A DNA stretch of 16,662 nt from Deltaproteobacteria bacterium (GCA_947483545.1 CANKNP010000078.1:1-16662); one strand, 5' to 3'. Counted from the stretch's first letter, positions 7,854 to 14,387 are shown. Translations and numbers: made by a program. The notes: generated from the letters alone by a model not told the origin.

Positions 7854-8777
7854 ATGCGCGGCACCCCCCTACGGCTCGGCTCCCTCGACGGCCTGCACTA
7901 CCCCTGCGAGGATCCCGTCGCTACCGTGGTGATGACCCACGGCATCGGCCTTGGGCCATGGATGTTCGACCCTTGGATCGACACCTTCCACGCCTGGAAG
8001 TTGAGCGTCGTCACCCTCGTGTCCCCCGGGCATTCCAAGGACGACACCGACGAAGCTCGGCGCGCTGTCACGCTCGATCGTGCCGTCGATGCGGTCGCTG
8101 GTGCGGTCGCCGCAGTCTCTGGCCCGGTCGTGCTGCTCGGACACAGCATGAGCGGGCTGGTCGCCCAGCTCGTGGCGGCCCGGCCCGACATGCAGGGCCT
8201 GCGCGGGGTCGTGCTCCTGTGCCCGACCCCGCCCGGTCAAGTGCGGCTTGTCCCGGACCGGGGGCAGCTCGCACAGCTGCCGTCGATGCTGCCGCTGGCC
8301 CGGGGCCGGCCGGTTCACCCGCCCTACGCGGGCTACCGGGCGCTCGGCATGAACCGCATGTCCGAAGAGGCGAGCCAGCAGGCCTACCAACAGACGGTGC
8401 CCTGGCCCCCCGCGCTGGCGCTCGCCCTGCTGCGGCGTCCGACGATCGATCCGACCGCGCTGACCATGCCCATACTGGTTGCGATCGGCCTGCACGATCG
8501 CGTGTTTCCCTGGCAGAAGATGCGGGTGTTGGGCGACCTTTACGAGAGCGTCGTCTGGCGCTACGACGACCTCGGGCACATGCCCCCGCTTGAGCCGGCG
8601 GGCGGCCGGATGGCGAAGGACATCGCGCAGTGGTGCGTGGAGCCGACGCGGCCGCAGGTGATCGAGAGCGAGGGGTTCGGGCCGACAGAGGGCGTCGGGC
8701 ACCTGTTGCGGCGGGCGCGTCGTGGCGAATTGATGAAGCGTCGAAGCGCGTACGGGCAGAAGAAAGCGGCCAGATAG
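7854..8777 (+). CDS. Alpha/beta hydrolase (serine hydrolase)
   Basis: A 307-residue soluble protein with an alpha/beta-hydrolase fold. Catalytic triad candidates are Ser98 in the nucleophile elbow (LLGHSMSG), Asp215 (IGLHDRVFPW) and His242 (DDLGHMPPLE). The oxyanion-hole region is MTHGIGLG (27-34). The elbow reads G-H-S-M-S rather than the usual G-H-S-x-G; Ser is a tolerated small residue, so activity is still expected. The region between about 135 and 195 is the variable lid and gives no clear substrate clue. A basic tail (residues 286-307, rich in Arg and Lys) follows the fold. The substrate is unknown; position after a lipid-related membrane protein and facing an acyltransferase suggests a lipid ester, which is inference. 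ATG 7854 was chosen; a TTG at 7836 overlapping the previous stop would add six residues. There is no strong Shine-Dalgarno. Confidence 0.82.
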   Translation: MRGTPLRLGSLDGLHYPCEDPVATVVMTHGIGLGPWMFDPWIDTFHAWKLSVVTLVSPGHSKDDTDEARRAVTLDRAVDAVAGAVAAVSGPVVLLGHSMSGLVAQLVAARPDMQGLRGVVLLCPTPPGQVRLVPDRGQLAQLPSMLPLARGRPVHPPYAGYRALGMNRMSEEASQQAYQQTVPWPPALALALLRRPTIDPTALTMPILVAIGLHDRVFPWQKMRVLGDLYESVVWRYDDLGHMPPLEPAGGRMAKDIAQWCVEPTRPQVIESEGFGPTEGVGHLLRRARRGELMKRRSAYGQKKAAR

Positions 8778-8785
8778 CTGGAAAA

Positions 8786-9706
8786 TCACACCAGCACCTC
8801 ATCCCCCTCCGGCTGGTAGTCGGCCGGCAACACGCCAGCGAGACGAGTGAACGCCTCGCGGATCGGGCCGGTTTTTCCTGGGAAGTTCGCCGCTTCGAAC
8901 GCCTCACCGAACGCGAGCCGCACCGGGCTTCGGTACATGGTCGAGGCGCCGATGGGGAAGATCCGGTCGCTGCCGGTCTGGGCCATGGGGAGGATCTGGA
9001 CGTCGGCCTGGGCGAGGTAGCGTGCGCTCGCGCGTAGGAAGGGGCGAAGGTGCCCAGACCTCGACCGCGCACCCTCTGGGTAGAGCAGCGGGATGTAGCC
9101 CTGGTCCGCGAGCGCGATGCAGTGGTCAATCGCCGCGAACGCGATCGCAGCCAGCTCCCGCGGCGAGAGTGTGTCCTGCTCCGTGGCGACCACGTTGGAC
9201 TGGGGCGTCTTGCGGGTGTTCAGGGAGATCGCGGCGAGTCTTCGCCAGGGGTCGGTGTAGACCTTGGGGCCCGCGATGGCGACGACCCGATCCGCGACAG
9301 ACGCCAGGCCGGCGCTGACCAAGACACAGTCCGTGACCTGGGTGTCCGAATAGGAGAGGTGGTTGCAGATCAAGAACCGTCGGCGAGGACCCTCGCTGAG
9401 AAACCGATGGAGCCGATCCACCCCCCGGACTTCGGGGGCCGCGACGAGCGCGTTCATGTACAGGCGTGTGAGCAAACGCCCCGCGGGATCCGCAGGGTAG
9501 AACGCCCATCCCTCGCCACCGGCGAAGAAATTTGCCCGAAGCTGTTCCAGCGTCCGGTCATCGATCCCGACCAGAAACGCGAGCAGATCCCGCTCCACTT
9601 CGGGCCGAAGCGCCTCGTCGTCCACATGGGCAGAGACCCAGCCGGGCAGAATGCTTCGAATCGCGGGGAGCGGCAGCGCGTGGGGCGCCTCACAGGTGCT
9701 CTGCAT
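8786..9706 (-). CDS. PlsC-like glycerophospholipid acyltransferase
   Basis: A 306-residue member of the 1-acylglycerol-3-phosphate acyltransferase (LPLAT) superfamily, which transfers acyl chains to lysophospholipids or related acceptors at the membrane. Motif I is N115-HLSYSD121, the catalytic H-X4-D. A motif II-like segment is GPKVYTDPWRRL (146-157). Motif III is Y209-PEGARSRSG218 (family FPEGTRSRSG), and a motif IV-like LPMAQTG lies at 239-245. There is no strong multi-span membrane region. The N-terminal 85 residues carry no recognised domain. Residues 165-185 form an insertion between motifs II and III. The acceptor cannot be told from sequence. It is convergent with the alpha/beta hydrolase (8-nt gap) and divergent from a lipoprotein gene. 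The ATG is clear but lacks a good Shine-Dalgarno. Confidence 0.85.
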   Translation of the reverse strand: MQSTCEAPHALPLPAIRSILPGWVSAHVDDEALRPEVERDLLAFLVGIDDRTLEQLRANFFAGGEGWAFYPADPAGRLLTRLYMNALVAAPEVRGVDRLHRFLSEGPRRRFLICNHLSYSDTQVTDCVLVSAGLASVADRVVAIAGPKVYTDPWRRLAAISLNTRKTPQSNVVATEQDTLSPRELAAIAFAAIDHCIALADQGYIPLLYPEGARSRSGHLRPFLRASARYLAQADVQILPMAQTGSDRIFPIGASTMYRSPVRLAFGEAFEAANFPGKTGPIREAFTRLAGVLPADYQPEGDEVLV

Positions 9707-9816
9707 GGCGGGCGAGGGGTATCAAGGCGCCCCGTGTCGCGCGCCCGCTGACATCGGTCCGCACCCCGGTTGCCGTCGTATTAGCCTTGCCCGACCCTAT
9801 TCTCCCGGAGACCCCC
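9707..9816. promoter_or_regulatory. Divergent intergenic region with inverted repeat
   Basis: This 110-nt gap separates the divergent acyltransferase and lipoprotein genes, so promoters for both must lie here or inside the genes. An inverted repeat GCGGGCG (9708-9714) / CGCCCGC (9742-9748), with inner GGGG/CCCC, sits just upstream of the acyltransferase ATG. I see no pair of -35/-10 boxes with good spacing in either direction. Confidence 0.35.
9806..9810 (+). promoter_or_regulatory. Ribosome binding site fixing a very short signal peptide
   Basis: CGGAG, then 6 nt, then ATG 9817. This is the main reason for choosing a start that leaves only eight residues before the lipidated cysteine. Confidence 0.5.
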
Positions 9817-10578
9817 ATGTTCGTCCTGCTCCTGACTGGCTGTGCTGACATCAAGAAGCTCCAGAACCTCGTTGACACGCTCGCGAACCCGCTGGTCATG
9901 GTCGGCGGGTACATCGGCATCGAGCAGCCGACCGATCCGAACATGGACATGTCCGGCTCAGAGTTCTCCGCCACGGCGCTGGTCACGACAGTGCTCGCCG
10001 ACGCTGCGTCGGTGGCCGACATGGGGAGCAACCCGGTCGGCGGCGCCGGCGCCACGGTGCAGAGCCCGGACAGCGGCACCGTCGTGATGGTGGAGGGCGA
10101 TGGCGGCGAGTACACGGCCACATCCGACGACGGGCTCGTCTACACGGTGGGCCAGTACATCAACATCAACGTGGACCTGGACGGCTCGCACCTCGCCACC
10201 ATCGAGTCGCCGGAAGCTGCGCTCGTCGAGATCGAGCAGGAGCAACTGCCCGGGGAGCCGGTCTCGATCAACCTGACCGGGCAGGACTTCGACAGCGCCT
10301 TCGTCGTTGTGTACGACGTGCTCAACGGCTCGATCACGTTCGACAACCGGCCGACGGAGATCACCGACATCTACAATTGGACCCACGGCGACGGCACGGT
10401 GGTGGTGGACATCCCCGGGAGCGCGTTCGCGAGCGAGAGCATCTACGGGGTGGGCGTCGCGGGCCTGCGCCACTCGGACGAAGCCGACTTCGTTGACGTC
10501 AACACGCTGCTTTCGACGTTCGCGAGCGGCAAGTTTACGTTTCACGGGGTGTATACGGTTCCGGTGCCGCCGAGCTAA
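9817..10578 (+). CDS. Putative lipoprotein of unknown function
   Basis: A 253-residue protein beginning MFVLLLTGCADIKK, with lipobox LLTGC and Cys9 as the candidate lipidation site. The signal peptide is unusually short and has no positive charge. An in-frame TTG at 9787 would add ten residues but no charge either. The mature part is rich in Val, Gly, Asp and Thr, with few Lys, and reads as beta-sandwich. Segments such as VSINLTGQDFDSAFVVVYDV and NWTHGDGTVVVDIPGSAF alternate hydrophobic and polar residues. I recognise no family domain. It is alone on its strand, divergent from the acyltransferase, and a hairpin follows 8 nt after the stop. An envelope location is likely; function is unknown. 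Confidence 0.7.
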   Translation: MFVLLLTGCADIKKLQNLVDTLANPLVMVGGYIGIEQPTDPNMDMSGSEFSATALVTTVLADAASVADMGSNPVGGAGATVQSPDSGTVVMVEGDGGEYTATSDDGLVYTVGQYININVDLDGSHLATIESPEAALVEIEQEQLPGEPVSINLTGQDFDSAFVVVYDVLNGSITFDNRPTEITDIYNWTHGDGTVVVDIPGSAFASESIYGVGVAGLRHSDEADFVDVNTLLSTFASGKFTFHGVYTVPVPPS

Positions 10579-10585
10579 ACAGGAT

Positions 10586-10608
10586 CGCGAAGCATCGTGG
10601 CCTTCGCG
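10586..10608 (+). terminator. Hairpin after the 9817 lipoprotein, possible terminator
   Basis: CGCGAAG (10586-10592) and CTTCGCG (10602-10608) form a perfect 7-bp stem with a 9-nt loop, starting 8 nt after the TAA stop. No T-run follows, so intrinsic termination is only a possibility. Confidence 0.4.
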
Positions 10609-10638
10609 GTGAGCGGGATCATCATCGCGCCCGGCTAT

Positions 10639-10731
10639 CGAGTCTCGCCATTCGAGTCTCGCCATTCGAGTCTCGCTATTCGAGTCTCGTCGTTCGAGGC
10701 TCGTCATTCGAGGCTCGTCGTTCGAGGCTCG
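10639..10731. repeat. 14-bp tandem repeat array with odd palindromes
   Basis: There are six complete 14-bp units (10639, 10653, 10667, 10681, 10695, 10709) and a partial seventh from 10723. Each unit begins with the 9-bp odd palindrome CGAG-N-CTCG followed by a 5-nt spacer. The centre base is T in units 1-4 and G in units 5-7. The spacers run CCATT, CCATT, CTATT, TCGTT, TCATT, TCGTT, so the units drift in sequence from left to right. The array lies in a noncoding gap. The frames it leaves open encode a Ser/Arg-rich periodic peptide with no start of quality, which I take to be by-product. It could be an array of protein-binding sites, or a slippage-prone satellite. Confidence 0.9.
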
Positions 10732-10740
10732 GTCGTCGAT

Positions 10741-10777
10741 GTTCGACAGGCCCCGACGCTCGATGAGCGTGTTCGAC
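10741..10777. repeat. Short hairpin bracketed by direct repeats
   Basis: GTTCGAC occurs at 10741-10747 and again at 10771-10777. Between the copies is ACGCTC-GAT-GAGCGT (10756-10770), a 6-bp stem with a 3-nt loop. It lies between the 14-bp array and the large inverted repeat, and may belong to the same repetitive element. Confidence 0.5.
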
Positions 10778-10796
10778 GTTTCCCGTCTGCTCCCGA

Positions 10797-10858
10797 CCGC
10801 TGGTTGAGCTGCGGCGCGGCCCCGCCGGGCGAGGGCCGCGTCCTCGCTCAACCAGCGG
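10797..10858. repeat. 62-nt two-stem inverted repeat (cruciform/hairpin)
   Basis: The perfect 12-bp outer arms are CCGCTGGTTGAG (10797-10808) and CTCAACCAGCGG (10847-10858). Inside is an 8-bp stem CGCGGCCC (10815-10822) / GGGCCGCG (10833-10840) with a 10-nt loop. It ends 6 nt before the Shine-Dalgarno of the IVP-family gene. It has the look of a repetitive extragenic palindrome or a mobile-element end. As RNA it could affect ribosome access to the next gene. Without a T-run it is not an obvious intrinsic terminator. Confidence 0.85.
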
Positions 10859-10864
10859 CTCTCC

Positions 10865-10869
10865 GGAGG
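10865..10869 (+). promoter_or_regulatory. Strong ribosome binding site of the IVP-family gene
   Basis: GGAGG with 5-nt spacing to ATG 10875. It is the best Shine-Dalgarno in the window and argues that this small gene is translated. Confidence 0.65.
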
Positions 10870-10874
10870 CAGAA

Positions 10875-11195
10875 ATGGAGTACCGGTTCGATCACGAGAA
10901 TCTCGATGTCTACAAGCTGGCGTTGGAAGTCGCCAAGGCCTGCGCCACGTTGCGCCTCCCGGCGGGTCGGTCGCACCTGCGGGATCAGCTGCAACGCGCC
11001 GCCGATTCGGTGGTGCTCAACATCGCGGAAGGGCGCGCCCGGGGCGGGGATGCTGGTCGCAACCACTTTCGCATCGCGGCCGGATCGGCAGCGGAGAGCT
11101 GCGCTGCGCTCGACCTGATTGGGTCGCCAGAAGCGGTCGCGGAGCAGCCCAAGCTCCGCCGGGTTGGTGCGATGCTGCGCGGGCTCACGCGGTAG
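10875..11195 (+). CDS. Four-helix-bundle protein, 23S rRNA intervening-sequence (IVP) family
   Basis: A 106-residue protein matching the TIGR02436/S23 family along its whole length. Recognisable blocks are HENLDVYKLALEVAK (7-21; family LxVWqkAxxLa), LRDQLQRAADSVVLNIAEGRAR (35-56; family LxxQLrRAaxSIxxNIAEGxaR), NHFRIAAGSAAESCAALDL (63-81; family Fl.iArGSaxExxxxLdl) and the C-terminal LRRVGAMLRGLTR. Members fold as pentameric four-helix bundles. They were first found encoded inside 23S rRNA intervening sequences, and distant relatives are accessory Avd proteins of diversity-generating retroelements. There is no rRNA or reverse transcriptase here, so this is a stand-alone copy of unknown function; nucleic-acid binding is plausible. 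Its 5' side is packed with repeats, and its last 11 nt overlap the convergent transposase remnant. Confidence 0.88.
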   Translation: MEYRFDHENLDVYKLALEVAKACATLRLPAGRSHLRDQLQRAADSVVLNIAEGRARGGDAGRNHFRIAAGSAAESCAALDLIGSPEAVAEQPKLRRVGAMLRGLTR

Positions 11196-11631
11196 CTGGG
11201 GCGCCCTGGTAGCGGCGCACATGCCCGTCTATGCGGGTCGGCTCCACCTGGAAGCGAGTGAACGTCGCTCGCAGAGCGGTGTCGCGGTCCTCCATTGTCG
11301 CGTAATACCGGTTGTGCGTGGCCTCTCGTCGGGTTGCTTTCCAGCAACCCTCGACGGGGTTGAACTCCGGCGAGTACGCTGGCAACCGGTGCAGCTCGAT
11401 CTTGTCGGCGTTCGCTGCAAGCCATGCCTTCCCCGCGTCGTCGAGCCAGTGGCAGGGGCCGTTGTCCATGATCATGAACACTTTGCGCCCGGCGAACTTT
11501 GCGACGACGAGCAGCAGGAACAGGTGGAAGGTGTGACCGTTGAACACCGGCTGGAAGTCCCAAACCCAGCAGGCATCGAGCGATACCGCGCCGAACACAT
11601 GTGCGGTCTTGCGTTCCCCGCGCGTCGGCAC
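11185..11631 (-). pseudogene. IS630-family transposase, 5'-truncated
   Basis: The visible frame encodes 148 residues from a GTG at 11631, and transposase-like sequence continues in frame to about 11660 before meeting the rsmB stop (11695-11697). The catalytic DDE_3 core is partly present: Asp56 in MIMDNGPCHW (second Asp of the triad) and Glu94 in LPAYSPEFNPVEGCW (the Glu). The first catalytic Asp, the helix-turn-helix DNA-binding region and much of the N-terminus are missing; a full IS630 transposase is roughly 330-360 residues. Transposition activity is therefore not expected. The C-terminus looks close to complete. It could instead be the second frame of a two-ORF IS630, but no first frame lies upstream, because that position is occupied by intact rsmB. 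Confidence 0.8.
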
Positions 11632-11694
11632 GCCGATTCCGAGCGGCGTTCCACGGCCACAGGGGATTCCCGGCCCCAGGAACCAAGCCGCCCC
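11185..11694 (-). mobile_element. Truncated IS630-family insertion sequence remnant
   Basis: This is the C-terminal part of an IS630/Tc1-mariner transposase, lying between the IVP-family gene and the 3' end of the rsmB-like gene. I found no terminal inverted repeats or flanking TA duplication. The left boundary is placed at the transposase stop and the right at the rsmB stop codon, because nothing recognisable as IS sequence lies beyond either. Confidence 0.65.
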
Positions 11695-12735
11695 CTACCC
11701 CACCACCCTCGCCCAATAGAACCCCTCGTTCCCCCCCTCCTCGGGCCAGAGCGTCTGCTCCGCGACCGGCTCGCAGACCTCGCGCACGAGATCTTCGTTC
11801 TCGCAGCGCAAGAGCGAGCAGGTGCCGTAGATGACGACGGGCGCCATCTCCAACGCAGCGTCGAGCAGCATCCGCTGGGTGTCGCGGGGCACGGTGAACT
11901 TCCAGCGGTTCTCCGGGTGCCGCCGCAAGACGCCCGTGCCGGAGCAAGGCGCATCGACCAGCACGAGATCGTAGCGGCCGGCCGGCGGGGCGATGCGGAT
12001 GGGGAGCCGGGCTCGATGCGCCCGCTCCTGCAGCTCCGCGAGGGCCTTCGGGCGAATGTCCCAGGCCTGCACGTCGGCGCCCAACGCCGCCAGCGCGAGG
12101 GACTTGCCGCCAGCGCCAGCACACATATCGAGGATCCTCGCGTTCTTTCCTGGGAATGCAGCGTCCACGATCGCCTGGCTGCCGAGATCCTGGACCTCCA
12201 GGAAGCCATCCCGATACGCCGGCTCCAAGTCGAGGTTGCAGCGGGCTTCGAGCACGAGACCATGGGCGCCCACGCGGCGATGTGGGACGGTTAGCGTGAA
12301 GCCCTCGCGGAGCACCCGCAGCGCGACTGGGGCCCGTCCAGCGAGGATCCTGGCGTGCGCGATGGCGCGGTCAGGCCCAAGGCGCTGCCACCACTCGGCG
12401 CCCACCTCATCGGGCAAGGAGACCGCGATCGCATAGGCGTTGGGCGGATCGTCGAGGTCGGGGAGGCCCCCCTCACAGAGCCGATACCACGCGGTCAGCA
12501 GGTCGGGGTGGAGCCGTTCGAGCGCCCGGTGGTGCCGCATCAGCCCCCGAAGGATGTCGCCGGCGACAGGACGCTCCTTGCTCCCGAGCGTTCGTGCGCC
12601 TCGGAGCTCCGCTGAGAGGCGAACACCCGCGTGGCGCGGATTGGCAGCCATCTTCTGCCAGATCGGCTCGATCACCCAACGGATGCGGTCGCTCGGGAGC
12701 GCCGGGGCCGGCAGCGCGCAGGACCAGAGCTTCAC
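11695..12735 (-). CDS. RsmB/NOP-family rRNA (cytosine-5)-methyltransferase
   Basis: A 346-residue SAM-dependent RNA m5C methyltransferase. Motif I is D203-MCAGAGGK211 (SAM binding). Motif IV is D261-APCSGTGVLRRHPENRWK, whose Cys264 aids product release in the family. Motif VI is YGTCSLLRCENED with nucleophile Cys306. The closing NEGFYWARVVG matches the family's usual end. The motifs best fit RsmB (16S rRNA m5C967), but the protein is shorter than E. coli RsmB, which is about 430 residues. Its N-terminal 150 residues seem a reduced or diverged NusB-like/RNA-binding region, so the exact target is uncertain. The GTG start overlaps the stop of the carbonic anhydrase gene (GTGA at 12735-12732), implying translational coupling as the last gene of a three-gene operon. 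The IS630 remnant begins right after the stop, but the C-terminus is intact. Confidence 0.85.
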   Translation of the reverse strand: MKLWSCALPAPALPSDRIRWVIEPIWQKMAANPRHAGVRLSAELRGARTLGSKERPVAGDILRGLMRHHRALERLHPDLLTAWYRLCEGGLPDLDDPPNAYAIAVSLPDEVGAEWWQRLGPDRAIAHARILAGRAPVALRVLREGFTLTVPHRRVGAHGLVLEARCNLDLEPAYRDGFLEVQDLGSQAIVDAAFPGKNARILDMCAGAGGKSLALAALGADVQAWDIRPKALAELQERAHRARLPIRIAPPAGRYDLVLVDAPCSGTGVLRRHPENRWKFTVPRDTQRMLLDAALEMAPVVIYGTCSLLRCENEDLVREVCEPVAEQTLWPEEGGNEGFYWARVVG

Positions 12736-13253
12736 GTGGTGGGGAGCACGCCGTGCTGGCTCGCGAGCAGCGCGAGGTAGGCGAGGTGTCCGGTGCGGAT
12801 GCGCTCGCGGTCGGTGTCCGTGACCGCGCGCACGAATTTGGCGGGCATGCCGAGGACCAGCACCCCAGACGGGATCTGCGCACCCACAGGGACGAGCGCC
12901 CCCGCCCCGACGATGCTGCCCGCCCCGATCTGCGCGTTGTCCAGCACGATGCTGCCCATCCCGACGAGGCAGTCATCGCCGACGATGCAGCCATGAAGGA
13001 TCACGCGGTGCCCGACGGTGCAGCGTGCACCGATGGTCACGGTCGAGATGCCCCCGGTGGCGTGGGCGATGGTGCCGTCCTGGAGGTTCGTCTCGTCGCC
13101 GATGTGGATGGCGCCCTGGTCCCCGCGGAGGACGACCCCCGGCCAGACGCTGACACGCTCGCCGAGGATCACGTGCCCGATGACCACGGCCGAGGGGTGA
13201 ACCCAGGCGCTGTCCGGAACGACAGGGGCGAACCCGCCCCAGGCTTCGATCAT
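12732..13253 (-). CDS. Gamma-class carbonic anhydrase family protein
   Basis: A 173-residue left-handed beta-helix protein of the gamma-CA / YrdA / PaaY type. Hexapeptide repeats run from about residue 20 to 135 (AVVIGHVILGERVSVWPGVV, TNLQDGTIAHATGG, AQIGAGSIVGAGALVPVGAQ). The three histidines expected to bind metal are present: His64 (TIAHAT), His82 and His87 (VGHRVILHGC). The conserved R43-GD and LGMPAKFVR (134-142) are also in place. It may interconvert CO2 and bicarbonate, but many close relatives have weak or no measured carbonic anhydrase activity. It would act as a cytoplasmic trimer. ATG 13253 overlaps the alanine dehydrogenase stop as ATGA, and its own stop overlaps the next start, so it is the middle gene of a tightly coupled operon. 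Confidence 0.9.
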   Translation of the reverse strand: MIEAWGGFAPVVPDSAWVHPSAVVIGHVILGERVSVWPGVVLRGDQGAIHIGDETNLQDGTIAHATGGISTVTIGARCTVGHRVILHGCIVGDDCLVGMGSIVLDNAQIGAGSIVGAGALVPVGAQIPSGVLVLGMPAKFVRAVTDTDRERIRTGHLAYLALLASQHGVLPTT

Positions 13254-14374
13254 TCGGCCCTCGGCACGAGCGCGTCCAGGTCAACAAGGGGCGCGGCGAT
13301 GAACTTCCGGAGCGCCCGGTTGACGAGCTGGCCTTCGAGGAACCCGCAGGCATGCCGCAGCGCGTCCGAGCGGGACAGTGCGGGCCGCACGCCTTCTCCG
13401 AGCGCCACGAGGTACGGCAGCAGGATGGCGCCGAGCGCGCGGGACGCGGTGTTGGCCACCTCGCTGGGCAGGTTCGGGATGCAGATGTGCCGCACGCCCT
13501 CGGCCTCGTAGACGGGCGCCTCGGGGGTGGTCGGACGGCTGGTCTCGGAGCAGCCGCCTTCGTCGATCGACATGTCGATGAACAGGCTGCCCTCCGGCAT
13601 GAGCCGGATGTGCTGACGACGGAGCACCTTGGGCGCCGGCTCGCCACGCACCGCGACTGCGCCGATGACGACGTTCGCCTGCTCCACGTAGCGGGCGATG
13701 TGGTACTCGGTCGCGGTGGCGGTCACCGCGACGCGTCCGACGGTGCGCTCCATGCGCTGCAACCGCCGGGGATCTCGGTCGAGGATCACGACCTGCGCGC
13801 CCAGCGCCGCAGCCTCCGCCGCTGCGGCCTGCCCGGCCGTCCCCCCGCCGATGACGAGCACCATGGCCGGCGGAACGCCGCTACACCCCCCGAGCAAGAC
13901 GCCAGGCCCCCCGCCCGGGACCGTGAGGTGGTAGGCGGCGAGGGCGACAGCCACTCGACCACCGAGCGCTGAGAGCGTCTCCAGGATCGGGTACTCCTCC
14001 ACGCCCTCGCGGACCAGCTCAAACGAGAGCGTCGTCGCCTTGCGGTCGGCAAAGCGCCTGTGCCAGACGGGGGAGGCCGACGCGAGGTGGAGGAACCCCA
14101 GGACGGTCATGCCCTCGCGGATCAGCTCCTGCTCGGCCTCGGTCGGCGCGTGCATCTTGACGAGGATGTCGGAGGCGGCCGCGACCTCGCGCGGGGCGTA
14201 GAGGACCTGGGCGCCAGCGGCGAGGTACTCGGTGTCCGAGAAGCCGGAGCCGACGCCAGCGCCCGCCTCGATGGCCACCTCGTGGCCGCCGCCGACCAGC
14301 ACGCGGGCTCCCTCCGGCGTGATCGTCACGCGTCGCTCTTGGGGGGTCAGCTCGGTGAGGACGCCAAATCGCAT
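13250..14374 (-). CDS. ald: Alanine dehydrogenase (AlaDH/PNT family)
   Basis: A 374-residue cytoplasmic NAD-dependent enzyme that interconverts L-alanine with pyruvate and ammonia. It aligns end to end with bacterial AlaDH: MRFGVLTELTPQERRVTITP at the N-terminus, Arg15 and Lys73 (LVKMHAP) for pyruvate binding, catalytic His96 (FLHLAS), the Rossmann loop VIGGGTAG (174-181) followed by Asp199, and Asp271 in SIDEGGCSETSRPTT. The nucleotide-proximal segment reads CIPNLPSEVANTAS, with Asn301 kept but Leu where the M. tuberculosis enzyme has Met. A C-terminal portion resembling the Bacteroidetes-type subgroup makes the specificity a little less certain. A non-AlaDH member of the AlaDH/PNT fold is the alternative. 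It heads the operon with the gamma-CA and rsmB-like genes, and a GC hairpin lies 13 nt before the start. Confidence 0.85.
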   Translation of the reverse strand: MRFGVLTELTPQERRVTITPEGARVLVGGGHEVAIEAGAGVGSGFSDTEYLAAGAQVLYAPREVAAASDILVKMHAPTEAEQELIREGMTVLGFLHLASASPVWHRRFADRKATTLSFELVREGVEEYPILETLSALGGRVAVALAAYHLTVPGGGPGVLLGGCSGVPPAMVLVIGGGTAGQAAAAEAAALGAQVVILDRDPRRLQRMERTVGRVAVTATATEYHIARYVEQANVVIGAVAVRGEPAPKVLRRQHIRLMPEGSLFIDMSIDEGGCSETSRPTTPEAPVYEAEGVRHICIPNLPSEVANTASRALGAILLPYLVALGEGVRPALSRSDALRHACGFLEGQLVNRALRKFIAAPLVDLDALVPRAE

Positions 14375-14387
14375 GGCCGGTCAAGTA

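Noticed and set aside
8068..9129. Open frame of 353 codons on the - strand spanning the hydrolase/acyltransferase junction
   Set aside because: Arg/Ser/Ala-rich with no motif, and it conflicts with two genes whose catalytic motifs are intact.
10639..10731. CRISPR array
   Set aside because: Units are only 14 bp with 5-nt, similar spacers, and no cas gene is present. This is a tandem repeat.
10597..11118. Open frame across the 14-bp repeats encoding a periodic Ser/Arg/Phe peptide
   Set aside because: The periodicity comes from the DNA repeat. The start lacks a Shine-Dalgarno, and the frame runs out of phase through the well-supported IVP gene.
10875..11195. Diversity-generating retroelement (the IVP-like protein as Avd)
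   Set aside because: There is no reverse transcriptase, template/variable repeat pair or target gene in the window, and the sequence fits the IVP branch over its whole length.
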